This document shows, piece after piece, positions 1 to 8,627 of a stretch of 64,000 nucleotides of DNA. The translations under genes and the position numbers were made by a program. Positions within the stretch are counted from its first letter, which is position 1. Every line of letters starts with the position of its first letter. The DNA comes from Anaeromyxobacter dehalogenans 2CP-C. GTDB taxonomy: Bacteria > Myxococcota > Myxococcia > Myxococcales > Anaeromyxobacteraceae. The notes under the pieces are model-generated. The model was not told the DNA's origin. It ran no database searches and saw only the letters and a list, made by a program, of their open reading frames with translations. The stretch covers positions 558,001 through 622,000 of the forward strand of contig NC_007760.1 of the NCBI RefSeq assembly GCF_000013385.1. The letters are read 5' to 3'.

Positions 1-40
1 GCGTCGGTGGGGTAGGGCGCCCGCCGGGTGCCTCGACTCC

Positions 41-61
41 GGCCCGCACCGGGTGCGGGCC
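41..61 (-). terminator. hairpin downstream of hypB
   Basis: A perfect inverted repeat has 9-bp arms (41-49 and 53-61) and a 3-nt loop. It lies 27 bp beyond the hypB stop. No T-run follows on the minus strand, so it could stop transcription only with Rho or act as an mRNA 3' stabiliser. It marks the probable end of the long hydrogenase/hyp transcript. Confidence 0.4.
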
Positions 62-87
62 TACGCTCGGCATGAACGGGCCCGGCG

Positions 88-933
88 CTAGTGCCGGTGC
101 CCGTGGTCGTGCCCGTGGCCATGGGCATGGCCGTGGGCGTGATCGCCGGCGTCGTGCGCGTGCGCGTGGGTCGTCCCGTCCGCGTGCGTGTGCTCGTGGC
201 CGTGGTCGTGCCCGTGGGCGTGCGTCCGCGGCTGCGCCGGCTTCACGATGGGCCGCCGCAGCTCCTCCAGCCACGCGATCCACCGGTCCATGCCCTCGCC
301 GGTGCGGGCGGACAGCTCGATCACCTTCGCGGTCGGCATGACGTGGGCGATGGCGTCGCGGAGCTTCGGCAGGTCCACGTCGAGGTGCGGGACGAGGTCC
401 ACCTTGGAGACGAGCACCAGGTCCGCCGCCTTGAACATCACCGGGTACTTGAGCGGCTTGTCCTCGCCCTCGGTGACCGAGAGCACCACCACGTTCGCCG
501 CCTGCCCCAGGTCGTAGATGGCCGGGCACACCAGGTTGCCGACGTTCTCGATGAAGAACACGTCGGTGTCGCGCCAGGGGAAGTCGTGCAGGCTGCGGTG
601 CACCAGCTCGGCGTCGAGGTGGCATGCCTGGCCGGTGGTGATGGCCTTCGACGGGATGCCCGCCTTCTCGAGCCGGCGCGCGTCGTTGTCGGTGGCGAGG
701 TCGGCGGAGACCGCGCCGAGCCGCCAGCCCTTCGAGGCCGCGGCCTTGGCGGTCGCCTCGAGCACGCCCGTCTTGCCGGCGCCGGGGGAGCCCATGATGT
801 TGAGCGCGAGGACGCCGGCCTCGAGGAAGTGCTCGCGGTTGTGGCGGGCGGCGCGGTCGTTGCCGGCCAGGATCTTCTCGTGCAGCTCCACCGGGACGAG
901 CTCGGGGTCACCGCAGCCGCAGGTCGTGCACAT
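88..933 (-). CDS. hypB: hydrogenase nickel incorporation GTPase HypB with C-terminal His tail
   Basis: 281 aa. HypB is the GTPase that, with HypA, loads nickel into the large-subunit precursor in the cytoplasm. The N-terminus has the CxxCGC nickel motif (C2, C5, C7). The G domain has a Walker A GSPGAGKT at 48-55 and the G-domain metal site C104-H105 with C136. The protein ends in a histidine-rich tail (about 237-281, 19 His). In many homologues the His-rich stretch lies near the N-terminus, so its C-terminal position is unusual. The start was chosen because it gives the conserved MCTTCGC N-terminus. Its ATG overlaps the hypA stop by one base (TGATG), which implies translational coupling. It is the last gene of the hyp operon. 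Confidence 0.96.
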   Translation of the reverse strand: MCTTCGCGDPELVPVELHEKILAGNDRAARHNREHFLEAGVLALNIMGSPGAGKTGVLEATAKAAASKGWRLGAVSADLATDNDARRLEKAGIPSKAITTGQACHLDAELVHRSLHDFPWRDTDVFFIENVGNLVCPAIYDLGQAANVVVLSVTEGEDKPLKYPVMFKAADLVLVSKVDLVPHLDVDLPKLRDAIAHVMPTAKVIELSARTGEGMDRWIAWLEELRRPIVKPAQPRTHAHGHDHGHEHTHADGTTHAHAHDAGDHAHGHAHGHGHDHGHRH

Positions 934-1277
934 CAGGGCACCTCCATGTCGATGCTGTCGAGGGTGAGCGCGTCCGAGCCCTCGTCGAGCCGGGCCGGGA
1001 CGTCGCAGGTCGGGCAGCGCAGCACCGCGCCGCGGGCGATGGGGGCGCGGCAGGCCGGGCAGGACCAGCGCGCCTCCAGGCGCTTCAGGGTGAGCGGCGT
1101 CTCGGCGCACAGGCTGCCGGCGCGGAACGTCTCGTAGGCGGTGCGGAACAGCTCGGGGTCCACGCCGGAGAGCTCGCCCACGCTCACGGTGAGGCCGCGG
1201 ATCGCGAGCGCCTGCCGGCGCCGCGCCTCCTGCTCCACGCGCCTGACCAGCGCCTCCACCAGGGAATACTCGTGCAT
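933..1277 (-). CDS. hypA: hydrogenase nickel chaperone HypA
   Basis: 114 aa, the normal size for HypA. HypA delivers nickel to the hydrogenase large subunit together with HypB. The N-terminus is MHEYSLVEA, which carries the nickel ligands of the family (N-terminal amine, His2, Glu3). The zinc site is two CPxC pairs at C73/C76 and C88/C91. It sits between hypE (13-bp gap) and hypB (1-base overlap), the usual context. Confidence 0.96.
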   Translation of the reverse strand: MHEYSLVEALVRRVEQEARRRQALAIRGLTVSVGELSGVDPELFRTAYETFRAGSLCAETPLTLKRLEARWSCPACRAPIARGAVLRCPTCDVPARLDEGSDALTLDSIDMEVP

Positions 1278-1290
1278 GCGGCTCGCCTGC

Positions 1291-2316
1291 CTAGCAGATG
1301 CGCGGCAGGAGCTCCCCCTCGGGCTCGGCCAGCATGCGCTTGCCGAAGCCGGTGTCGAGGATCACCGCGCCGGGCCGCTCGGCGATGGCGCGCGCGAACA
1401 CGGTGGCCCGCGCGCCGAGGGGATGGGCGCGGAGCGCGGCCAGCACCTTGTCGGCCGAGCGGGCCCGCACGCCGATGACGGCCTTGCCCTCGTTCGCCAC
1501 GAGCAGCGGGTCGATGCCGATCATCTCGCCGGCGGCGCGCACCTCGTCGTTGATGGGCAGCGACGGCTCGTCCACCACGATGCCGACGCCGCCCTTGGCG
1601 GCCATCTCGTGCAGCACGCCCGCCACGCCGCCGCGGGTCGGGTCCTTCATCGCGACCACGTCCTCGCCGCCGGCGGCGAGCGCCGCGCGCACCAGGCCGT
1701 TGATGGGCGCGACGTCGGAGCGGAGGTCGCCCTCGAGGCGCAGGTCGTGCCGGCGCGCCATCACGGCCATGCCGTGGTCGCCGATCGAGCCGGTGACGAC
1801 GAGCAGGTCGCCGGCGCGCAGCCCGGCGTCCGAGACCACCCGGTCCGCCAGCGCCACGCCGGTGGTGTTGAGCACGAGGCCGTCCACCTGGCCCTTGCCC
1901 ATCACCTTCGTGTCGCCGGTGACGAACGGCGCGCCGGCCTCCTTCGCCGTCTCGCGCATCGAGGCCACCACCCGCTCCAGGTCGGCGCGCGGGAAGCCCT
2001 CCTCGATGATCACCGCGCAGGTCAGCCCCACCGGCTCGGTGGCGCCCATCATGGCGAGGTCGTTCACCGTGCCCGAGACGCTGATCCGGCCGATGTCGCC
2101 GCCCGGGAAGAAGATGGGGTGCACCACGTGCGAGTCGGTGGTGATCACCAGCCAGCGGTCGCCCACCCGGATCGCGGCGCCGTCGTCCAGCGCCGAGAGC
2201 CCGATGCCGTCCACCGGCGAGGCCAGCGAGAGGAACACGTCCTCGATGAGCTGGCGCATGGCGCGCCCGCCGGAGCCGTGCTTGAGGCCGATCTTCTGCT
2301 GCACCTTCGAGTCCAT
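1291..2316 (-). CDS. hypE: hydrogenase maturation protein HypE
   Basis: 341 aa, a PurM/AIR-synthase-like ATPase. In this family the C-terminal cysteine receives a carbamoyl group from HypF and is dehydrated to thiocyanate, giving the cyanide ligands of the NiFe centre. The protein ends exactly in PRIC, the diagnostic HypE terminus, with Cys341 last. The N-terminal region has the HGSGG glycine-rich motif near residue 13. Spacing to hypD is 16 bp and to hypA 13 bp, so it is part of the same operon. Nothing unusual is seen. Confidence 0.96.
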   Translation of the reverse strand: MDSKVQQKIGLKHGSGGRAMRQLIEDVFLSLASPVDGIGLSALDDGAAIRVGDRWLVITTDSHVVHPIFFPGGDIGRISVSGTVNDLAMMGATEPVGLTCAVIIEEGFPRADLERVVASMRETAKEAGAPFVTGDTKVMGKGQVDGLVLNTTGVALADRVVSDAGLRAGDLLVVTGSIGDHGMAVMARRHDLRLEGDLRSDVAPINGLVRAALAAGGEDVVAMKDPTRGGVAGVLHEMAAKGGVGIVVDEPSLPINDEVRAAGEMIGIDPLLVANEGKAVIGVRARSADKVLAALRAHPLGARATVFARAIAERPGAVILDTGFGKRMLAEPEGELLPRIC

Positions 2317-2332
2317 GGGTCTCCGCGCCTTC

Positions 2333-3469
2333 CTAGCCGACCTTGCGCAGATCGGGCACGCCGCCGTAGGTGTGCCAGATCCGGCACTGCCCCTCCGACG
2401 ACACCATGCACGCGCCCACCGGCGACTCCGGGACGCAGGTGGTGCCGAACAGCGCGCAGTGCTCCGGGGTGGCGAGGCCGAGCATGATCCGCCCGCAGAT
2501 GCACCCCTTCGCCTCCTCCTCCGCGGCCGCGTCGCGCACGCCGGCCGTGTCGATGCGGAAGCGCTTGCGGGCGTCGAGCGCGGCGAGCTCCGGCACCAGC
2601 TCGAGGTTGCCGCCCGGGACGTCGGCGATGCCGCGCCAGCGGCCGGTCACGGTGCGGAACGCGCGCCACAGCGAGCGCTGCGCCGGGAGGTTGCCCTCCT
2701 TCGTCACGCAGCGCGGGTAGACGTTCGCCACCTCCGGCCGGCCCTCGCGGATGAGCTCGGTGAGCTTCACCAGCGCGGCCAGGATGTCGAGCGGCTCGAA
2801 CCCGGCCACCACCACCGGCGCGCCGGTGCGGGCCGCGAACGGCTCGAAGATCGCCCAGCCGGTGATGATCGCGGCGTGGCCGGCGGCCACGTAGCCCTCG
2901 ATGTGCGTCTCCTTCGAGGCGGCCACGATCTCCATCGCCGCCGGGACGTACTTGTGCACCGAGAGGATGGAGAAGTTCGGGGGCGGGGAGGCGAGCGCCA
3001 CCGCCGCGGTCGCGACCGCGGTGGTCTCGAAGCCGCTCGCCAGGAACACCACCTGCTCCTCGGGGTGCGCCTGGGCGAGCTCGACCGCCTGCGAGATCGA
3101 GTAGACCACCTCGACCTTGCCGCCGTCGGCCTGCGCGTCGGCGAGCGAGCGCGCGGTGCCGGGGAGCCGGAGCATGTCACCGTACGTGCACACGCGCACG
3201 CCCTGCATCGCCAGCGCGACCGCCTCGTCCACCTCGGGGCCGTCGGTGACGCACACCGGGCAGCCCGGGCCCATGATGAGCTCCAGGCCGGGCGGGAGCA
3301 CCGCGCGCAGGCCGAAGCGGGCGATGGCCTGCTCGTGGCTGCCGCACACGTGCATCACCGACACCTCGCGGCCGATGGCGTCCATGTTGTGGCGGAGCGC
3401 CTCGGCGAGCGCGCGGGCGCGGGCCGGATCGCGGAACTTGAGCTGCCGGAAGAGATCGTCGTTCGACAT
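2333..3469 (-). CDS. hypD: hydrogenase maturation protein HypD
   Basis: 378 aa. HypD is the iron-sulfur scaffold that, with HypC, assembles the Fe(CN)2CO unit. Visible family motifs include VCGSHEQ near residue 36, GPGCPVC near 66 and the Cys-rich C-terminal region with CICG, the [4Fe-4S] cluster area. The start is the ATG giving MSNDDLFRQL, 11 bp after the hypC stop. Length matches the family (about 370 aa). Confidence 0.96.
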   Translation of the reverse strand: MSNDDLFRQLKFRDPARARALAEALRHNMDAIGREVSVMHVCGSHEQAIARFGLRAVLPPGLELIMGPGCPVCVTDGPEVDEAVALAMQGVRVCTYGDMLRLPGTARSLADAQADGGKVEVVYSISQAVELAQAHPEEQVVFLASGFETTAVATAAVALASPPPNFSILSVHKYVPAAMEIVAASKETHIEGYVAAGHAAIITGWAIFEPFAARTGAPVVVAGFEPLDILAALVKLTELIREGRPEVANVYPRCVTKEGNLPAQRSLWRAFRTVTGRWRGIADVPGGNLELVPELAALDARKRFRIDTAGVRDAAAEEEAKGCICGRIMLGLATPEHCALFGTTCVPESPVGACMVSSEGQCRIWHTYGGVPDLRKVG

Positions 3470-3480
3470 CGCCGGCCCTC

Positions 3481-3768
3481 CTACTTCTGGTCCTTCCCGG
3501 CGGCCATCTCGCCCCGGACGTCGGCGGCCATGAGGTCCTCCTTCGCGCCGGAGACCTCCAGGATCTGGTCGAACAGCGCCAGCGTCTCCTGGACCTCCTC
3601 GGGCGGGATGCGCCGGATGGCGAAGCCCACGTGGTTGAGCACGTAGTCGCCCACCTGCACCGGCTCGTCCACGATGTCGAGGCGGAGCGACTTGCGCACG
3701 CCGAAGAAGTCCACCGTGGCGTCGAGCCCGTCGATGGCGATGACCTTCCCTGGAACCCCGAGGCACAT
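3481..3768 (-). CDS. hypC: hydrogenase chaperone HypC
   Basis: 95 aa. HypC carries the Fe(CN)2CO unit from HypD to the large subunit, using the N-terminal Cys exposed after Met removal. The start was set at MCLGVPGK rather than an in-frame ATG six codons upstream, because Cys2 must be N-terminal to work. The core has the expected beta-barrel pattern (VGDYVLNHVGFAI). The tail past about residue 80 is longer and more charged than in minimal HypC proteins. It is the only hypC/hypG-type gene in the locus, so it probably serves this hydrogenase. Confidence 0.95.
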   Translation of the reverse strand: MCLGVPGKVIAIDGLDATVDFFGVRKSLRLDIVDEPVQVGDYVLNHVGFAIRRIPPEEVQETLALFDQILEVSGAKEDLMAADVRGEMAAGKDQK

Positions 3769-3795
3769 GTCTTCCGTCTCCTTCACCGGCCCGCG

Positions 3796-6117
3796 CTAGG
3801 CGCGGGCCACCGCGTCGGCGACCACCGCCTGGCCGAGCGCGATCCCGCCGTCGCCGGGCGGCACCTCGCCGTGCTGGTATACCGCGAACTCCCCGTCCAG
3901 CCGCGCGCGGATCGCCTCCGCCAGGCGCGCGTTCTGGAAGCAGCCGCCGGTCAGCACCACCGGCAGCCTCCCGGTCCGGCGGGCCGCCCGCCGGACCTGC
4001 TCGGCGCCGGCCGCGGCGAGCGCCGCGTGGAACCGGGCCGAGAGCTCGCCCGCCGGCCGGGCCGCGAGCACGTCCGCCGCGAGCGCGCGCCAGAGCGGGC
4101 GCAGGTCGAGCGCCTCCACCGGGCCGGACGCGTCGAGGTCGAACGGGTAGGGCGGCGCCTCGTGGCCGTGCGCGGCCGCGTCCAGCGCGAGCGCCACCTG
4201 CCCCTCGAAGCGCGCCGACGGCCGGCAGAGCGCGAGCGCCCCGGCGGCGTCGAAGGCGCGCCCGGCGCCGTGGGCGGGCGGCGCGTTCAGCCCGGCGGCG
4301 AGCATGCGGCGGACCACCTCCAGCTCCCGCGCCGGCACCCCCGCGAACAGGGGGAGCCGGTCGAGCGGGGCGTCGTCGCCGAACGCGTCGAGCAGCGCCG
4401 CGAGCGCGATGCGCCACGGATCGCGGATGGCGCGGTCGCCGCCCGCCAGCGCCACCGGCCGGAAGGTGGCGAGCCGCTCGAAGCGCGCCGCCTCGGCGAG
4501 CAGGAGCTCGCCGCCCCAGGACGCGCCGTCGGCGCCGAGCCCGGTGCCGTCCCAGCACAGCGCCAGCACCGGGCCCTCGAGGCCGTGCTCGGCCATGCAG
4601 GCGGCGGCGTGCGCGTGGTGGTGCTGGACCTCGACGAGCGGCAGCGACAGCGCCCCGGCGCGCTCGCGCGCCCAGCGCGTGGAGAGGTAGAGCGGGTGGA
4701 GGTCGCAGGCGAGCAGCTCGGGGCGGAAGGCGAGGAACGCCTCCAGGCGGGCCACCGCCGCCTCGAACGCCTCGTAGGTCTCGAGGCCGTCGAGGTCGCC
4801 CACGTGCGGGCCCAGGGTGGCCTCCTCGCCGCGCGCCAGGCAGCAGGCGTTCTTGAGCTGCGCGCCCGCCGCCAGCACCGGGCGGGCGAAGCGCCGGGCG
4901 GTGCGCACCGGGCGCGGCACGAACCCGCGGCTGCGCCGCATGACCATGGGCCGCCCCGCCACCACCCGCGCCACCGAGTCGTCGCAGCGCGAGGCGATGG
5001 GCCGGTCGTGGACCAGGTACAGGTCGGCGATGCCGCCGAGCCGCGCCAGCGCCTCCTCGTCCTCGAAGGCGATGGGCTCGTCGGAGAGGTTCGCGCTCGT
5101 CATCACCAGCGGCACGCCGGCGTCGGCGAGCAGCAGGTGGTGGAGCGGCGCGTAGGCCAGCATGAGCCCGACGATGGGGCTGCCCGGCGCGAGCTCCGGG
5201 GCGAGCGCCGCGTCCGGGCGGCGGCGGCAGAGCACGATGGGGCGCTCGGGGGCGGCGAGCAGCGCCGCCTCCTCCGGCGAGAGCTCGGCGAGCGCCCGCG
5301 CGGCGTCGAGGTCCGCCACCATCACCGCGAGCGGCTTCTCCTCGCGGCGCTTCCGCTCGCGCAGCGTCCGCACCGCGGCGGGCGCGCTCGCGTCGCAGGC
5401 GAGGTGGTACCCGCCGAGCCCCTTCACCGCGGCGATGCCGCCGGAGCGCAGCGCGGCGGCGCAGTCGCGGATCGGGTCGGCGGAGGGGAGGGGCGCCCCG
5501 GCGGCGTCGCGCAGCGAGACCTTCGGGCCGCACGCGGGGCACGCGTTCGGCTGCGCGTGGAAGCGCCGGTCGAGCGGGTCGCCGTACTCGCGCGCGCAGG
5601 CCGGGCACATCCGGAAGCCGGCCATGGTGGTGGCGGGCCGGTCGTACGGGACGCCCAGCGCGATGGTGAAGCGCGGGCCGCAGGCGGTGCAGTTCGTGAA
5701 CGGGTAGCGGTGGCGGCGGTCGGCGGGGTCGGAGAGCTCGCGGAGGCACTCGGGGCAGGTGGCGAGGTCCGGCGGGATGGCCACCCGCCGCTCGGCCGCC
5801 CCGCCGCTCTCCACGATCTCGAACCGCGCGGCCGGCTCGGCGGGGATGGGCTCGGCGCGCAGCGCGGCGATGGAGGAGGCCGGCGGGCGATCGCTCACCA
5901 GGCGGGCCTGGAACGCGTCCAGCGCGGCGCGGGGGCCGAACGCCTCGATGGTCACGCCGGCGGCGTCGTTGCGGACGCGGCCGGTCACGCCGGTCTGGTG
6001 CGCCAGCCGGTAGACGAACGGCCGGAAGCCGACGCCCTGCACCGTGCCGCTCACGGCGATCCGGCGCCCTTCGCCGGCGCGGTCCGGTCCGCCGTCTGTG
6101 GTCCGCTGCGTGGTCAT
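3796..6117 (-). CDS. hypF: carbamoyltransferase HypF
   Basis: 773 aa. HypF uses carbamoyl phosphate and ATP to carbamoylate the HypE C-terminal cysteine. Domains in order: an acylphosphatase domain at about 19-107 with the signature GTVQGVGFRPFVYRLA, two CxxC...CxxC zinc fingers at about 118-190, a YrdC-like domain at about 215-385, and a Kae1-like carbamoyltransferase domain with HHHAH and a glycine-rich DGTG segment. The ATG giving MTTQRT was preferred over a GTG/ATG-type extension 33 codons upstream, since the acylphosphatase domain then begins at about residue 19. It follows the endopeptidase gene after a 144-bp gap, the largest gap inside the hyp region, so an internal promoter is possible. 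Confidence 0.95.
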   Translation of the reverse strand: MTTQRTTDGGPDRAGEGRRIAVSGTVQGVGFRPFVYRLAHQTGVTGRVRNDAAGVTIEAFGPRAALDAFQARLVSDRPPASSIAALRAEPIPAEPAARFEIVESGGAAERRVAIPPDLATCPECLRELSDPADRRHRYPFTNCTACGPRFTIALGVPYDRPATTMAGFRMCPACAREYGDPLDRRFHAQPNACPACGPKVSLRDAAGAPLPSADPIRDCAAALRSGGIAAVKGLGGYHLACDASAPAAVRTLRERKRREEKPLAVMVADLDAARALAELSPEEAALLAAPERPIVLCRRRPDAALAPELAPGSPIVGLMLAYAPLHHLLLADAGVPLVMTSANLSDEPIAFEDEEALARLGGIADLYLVHDRPIASRCDDSVARVVAGRPMVMRRSRGFVPRPVRTARRFARPVLAAGAQLKNACCLARGEEATLGPHVGDLDGLETYEAFEAAVARLEAFLAFRPELLACDLHPLYLSTRWARERAGALSLPLVEVQHHHAHAAACMAEHGLEGPVLALCWDGTGLGADGASWGGELLLAEAARFERLATFRPVALAGGDRAIRDPWRIALAALLDAFGDDAPLDRLPLFAGVPARELEVVRRMLAAGLNAPPAHGAGRAFDAAGALALCRPSARFEGQVALALDAAAHGHEAPPYPFDLDASGPVEALDLRPLWRALAADVLAARPAGELSARFHAALAAAGAEQVRRAARRTGRLPVVLTGGCFQNARLAEAIRARLDGEFAVYQHGEVPPGDGGIALGQAVVADAVARA

Positions 6118-6261
6118 GCGCGCGGCGCGTGCGCCTGGGCCTTCCGTGCTGGGGCGGCGCGAGCTTACCGCCGCGCGTTTCGCCGCCGCAACGCGCGGCG
6201 GCCACCCGGTGATCAACGTCCGTTTGCCCGGCGCGCATTCCCTGCGGGCGCGCGCCCGGCG

Positions 6262-6789
6262 CTACCCGGCCCGGCCCTTCTCCCACCACAGGTCCGGCTC
6301 GACCGGCGGGTCGCGGGGCCGCGGCGCGACGCCCAGCGCCCGCAGCTCGGACAGCACCTGCTCGACCGCCGCCGGCACCGCGGCCTGCACCGAGGGAGAG
6401 AGCGCGCAGCCGAGGTCGGTCCGCTCGGCCACCACGCCCACCAGGCGCACCGTGGCCGGGCACACGCCCATGAACTCCGCGTTCATCACGGCCTCGCGCA
6501 GCCCGGGCTCGTGCGGGCTCACCGCCAGCACCGGCGAGCGCTTCACCAGGTCCTCGCGCGAGTACGTCCGCAGCTCGCCGGGCGCGGCGCGCGCCTTCAC
6601 CGCGTCCACCAGGATGGCCGCGTCGAGGCCGGCGAAGTAGGCGGTGAGGTCGAGGCCGGGCGTGCCGGCGTCCACCACCTCGACGCCGGGCAGCTCCCAG
6701 CGCGCCTCCAGCACCTTCACCACGTACGGCCCGACGGCGTCGTCGCCGGTGAGCACGTTGCCGATGCCGAAGACCGCGATGCGCGCCAC
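6262..6789 (-). CDS. hydrogenase maturation endopeptidase (HybD/HyaD type)
   Basis: 175 aa. This nickel-checking protease removes the C-terminal peptide of the large-subunit precursor once nickel is in place. The N-terminal motif is GIGNVLTGDDAVG. The three metal ligands known from E. coli HybD (Glu16, Asp62, His93) appear at the same numbering as Asp16, Asp62 and His93 (SPHEPGL). Its probable substrate is the adjacent large subunit, which retains a 15-residue tail. The start is GTG with a strong GGAGG-type Shine-Dalgarno. A hairpin with a short T-run lies between it and the large-subunit gene. Confidence 0.93.
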   Translation of the reverse strand: MARIAVFGIGNVLTGDDAVGPYVVKVLEARWELPGVEVVDAGTPGLDLTAYFAGLDAAILVDAVKARAAPGELRTYSREDLVKRSPVLAVSPHEPGLREAVMNAEFMGVCPATVRLVGVVAERTDLGCALSPSVQAAVPAAVEQVLSELRALGVAPRPRDPPVEPDLWWEKGRAG

Positions 6790-6828
6790 CCGCGCCTCCT
6801 CCCCGCCGCGGCGGGGCTCCCGAAAAGG

Positions 6829-6863
6829 CCGATCCCGTCCCCGGCGGTCGGGGACGGGATCGG
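6829..6863 (-). terminator. terminator or attenuator between hydrogenase structural and maturation genes
   Basis: A perfect 14-bp inverted repeat (6829-6842 with 6850-6863) has a 7-nt loop. On the minus strand it is followed by CCTTTTC. It lies just after the large-subunit stop and before the endopeptidase gene. It fits an intrinsic terminator or partial attenuator that makes more structural than maturation mRNA, or a 3' stabiliser of the structural mRNA. A second palindrome (6801-6816) overlaps the ribosome-binding region of the endopeptidase. Confidence 0.65.
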
Positions 6864-6882
6864 ATGTACCACTCGACGCGGG

Positions 6883-8616
6883 CTACAGCACCTTCACCCG
6901 GGCGATCTCGTCACCCTCCGCGTCCACCGTGTGGATGGCGCAGGCGAGGCACGGGTCGAACGAGTGGATCGTGCGGAGCGCCTCGAGCGGCAGCTTCGGA
7001 TCGGCGATGGGGTTGCCGACGAGCGACTTCTCGTAGGGCCCGAGGGTCCCGCTCGCGTCGCGCGGGCCGGCGTTCCAGGTCGAGGGCACGACGCACTGGT
7101 AGTTCTTCAGCTTCATGCCCTTCTTGTCGGCCTCGATCACGCACCAGTGCGAGAGCGTGCCGCGCGGCGCCTCGTGGAACCCGACGCCCTTGTAGATGCC
7201 GGGCTTCAGGTTCGCCATCGGGTCCACCCAGATGCGCGTGTCGCCCTTGCCGATGTTCTCGACCAGGAGCTTCCACTGCTTCTGGGCCATCTCGGCCATC
7301 ATGGCCGCGCGGATGGCGCGCGCCGCGTGGCGGCCGAGCGTGGAGTGGAGGTGCGCCGGGGTGAGGTCGATCTTGTGGATCGCCTTCACCGCGCCGATGG
7401 CCGCGGTGGCCCACCGGGTGGTGGGCTCGTGGCCGGAGGCGAGGCCCACCAGCACGCAGGCGAGCGGCCCGACCTGCACCGGCTTGCCCTCGAGGCGCGG
7501 CGCCTTCACCCAGGTGTAGCGGTCGGGCGCGGGCGTCTCGTGCTTCCACTCACCGGCGAACTTCGGCTTGTCGTCCTCCTCCCACGGGCCCTTGGCCCAG
7601 GCGCCGTCGTAGTGGGCGTGCGCGATCGACTCCGTCACGTTCTGCTTCAGGTAGTCGTCGTTCCAGCCCGCCAGCTTGTGCGCCAGCTCGAGCTTGCCGT
7701 TCCAGAGCACGCCGCCCGGGATGTCGAACTTCGACATCTTCTCGTCCAGCGGGAGCTCGGGCACCGAGAGGTAGTTCGTCACCCCCGCGCCGTACTTGAA
7801 CCAGTCCGGGTAGAAGCCGCCGATGGCGGCGACGTCGGGCAGGTAGCACTGCTGCACGAAGGTGGCGACCTCGTCGATGAGGGTCTTCACCTGGTACAGC
7901 TTCTCCATGTTCAGCGCGGCCGGGCTGTCCAGGTTGATGGCGTTGGCGACGCCGCCCACCGCCAGGTTCTGGATGTTCGGCGTCTTCGAGCCGAGGATCG
8001 CCACCGCCATGTTGGCCTTGCGCTGGATCTCCAGCGCCTGGAGGTAGTGCGCGACCGCGAGCAGGTTCACCTCCGGCGAGAGCTTCATCGCCGGGTGGCC
8101 CCAGTAGCCGTTGGTGAAGATGCCCATCTGGCCGGCCTTGACGAAGCCCTCGAGGCGCGCCTTCACCGCCGCGAGCTCGTGCTTCGAGTTGCCCGGCCAG
8201 CTGGAGATCGACTCGGCGAGCTGCGCCGCCTTCACCGGGTCGGCCTTCAGGGCGCTGGTCACGTCCACCCAGTCCAGCGCGGACAGCTGGTAGAAGTGGA
8301 CGATGTGATCGTGCAGCGTGTGCGCCGTGACGATCAGGTTGCGGATGAGCTGCGCGTTCAGCGGGATCTCGAGGCCGAGCGCGTTCTCCACGCTGCGCAC
8401 CGAGGCGATCGCGTGCACGGTGGTGCACACGCCGCAGATGCGCTGGGTGAAGATCCAGGCGTCGCGGGGATCGCGGCCCTGGAGGATGGTCTCGATGCCG
8501 CGCCACATGGTGCCCGAGGACCATGCGTTCTTGACCGCGCCCCCGTCTACCTCGACGTCGATGCGGAGGTGACCCTCGATGCGCGTGACCGGGTCGATGG
8601 TGATGAGCTTGCTCAT
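6883..8616 (-). CDS. [NiFe]-hydrogenase large subunit
   Basis: 577 aa. This is the catalytic subunit of a periplasmic membrane-associated uptake hydrogenase, binding the NiFe(CN)2CO centre. The L1 motif RICGVC is at C61/C64. The L2 motif DPCLACAIH has C556/C559 and ends at His562, followed by a 15-residue tail (TVDAEGDEIARVKVL) that the endopeptidase should remove after nickel insertion. The N-terminus (ITIDPVTRIEGHLRI) is typical of group 1 enzymes. It has no signal peptide and would be exported with the Tat-targeted small subunit. Gene order HybO-HybA-HybB-HybC resembles E. coli hydrogenase 2 (group 1c-like); the subgroup call is inference. Confidence 0.97.
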   Translation of the reverse strand: MSKLITIDPVTRIEGHLRIDVEVDGGAVKNAWSSGTMWRGIETILQGRDPRDAWIFTQRICGVCTTVHAIASVRSVENALGLEIPLNAQLIRNLIVTAHTLHDHIVHFYQLSALDWVDVTSALKADPVKAAQLAESISSWPGNSKHELAAVKARLEGFVKAGQMGIFTNGYWGHPAMKLSPEVNLLAVAHYLQALEIQRKANMAVAILGSKTPNIQNLAVGGVANAINLDSPAALNMEKLYQVKTLIDEVATFVQQCYLPDVAAIGGFYPDWFKYGAGVTNYLSVPELPLDEKMSKFDIPGGVLWNGKLELAHKLAGWNDDYLKQNVTESIAHAHYDGAWAKGPWEEDDKPKFAGEWKHETPAPDRYTWVKAPRLEGKPVQVGPLACVLVGLASGHEPTTRWATAAIGAVKAIHKIDLTPAHLHSTLGRHAARAIRAAMMAEMAQKQWKLLVENIGKGDTRIWVDPMANLKPGIYKGVGFHEAPRGTLSHWCVIEADKKGMKLKNYQCVVPSTWNAGPRDASGTLGPYEKSLVGNPIADPKLPLEALRTIHSFDPCLACAIHTVDAEGDEIARVKVL

Positions 8617-8627
8617 TTAGGCACCCC

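Noticed and set aside
34-42. Fragment resembling the 28-bp repeat of 37461-37544
   Set aside because: Too short (CGACTCCGG-type match) to claim as a repeat copy.
2333-6463. Minus-strand frame joining hypD to a 1376-codon product through hypF and hypC
   Set aside because: Only the last 378 codons (HypD) are real; the upstream part is another frame of hypF and hypC.
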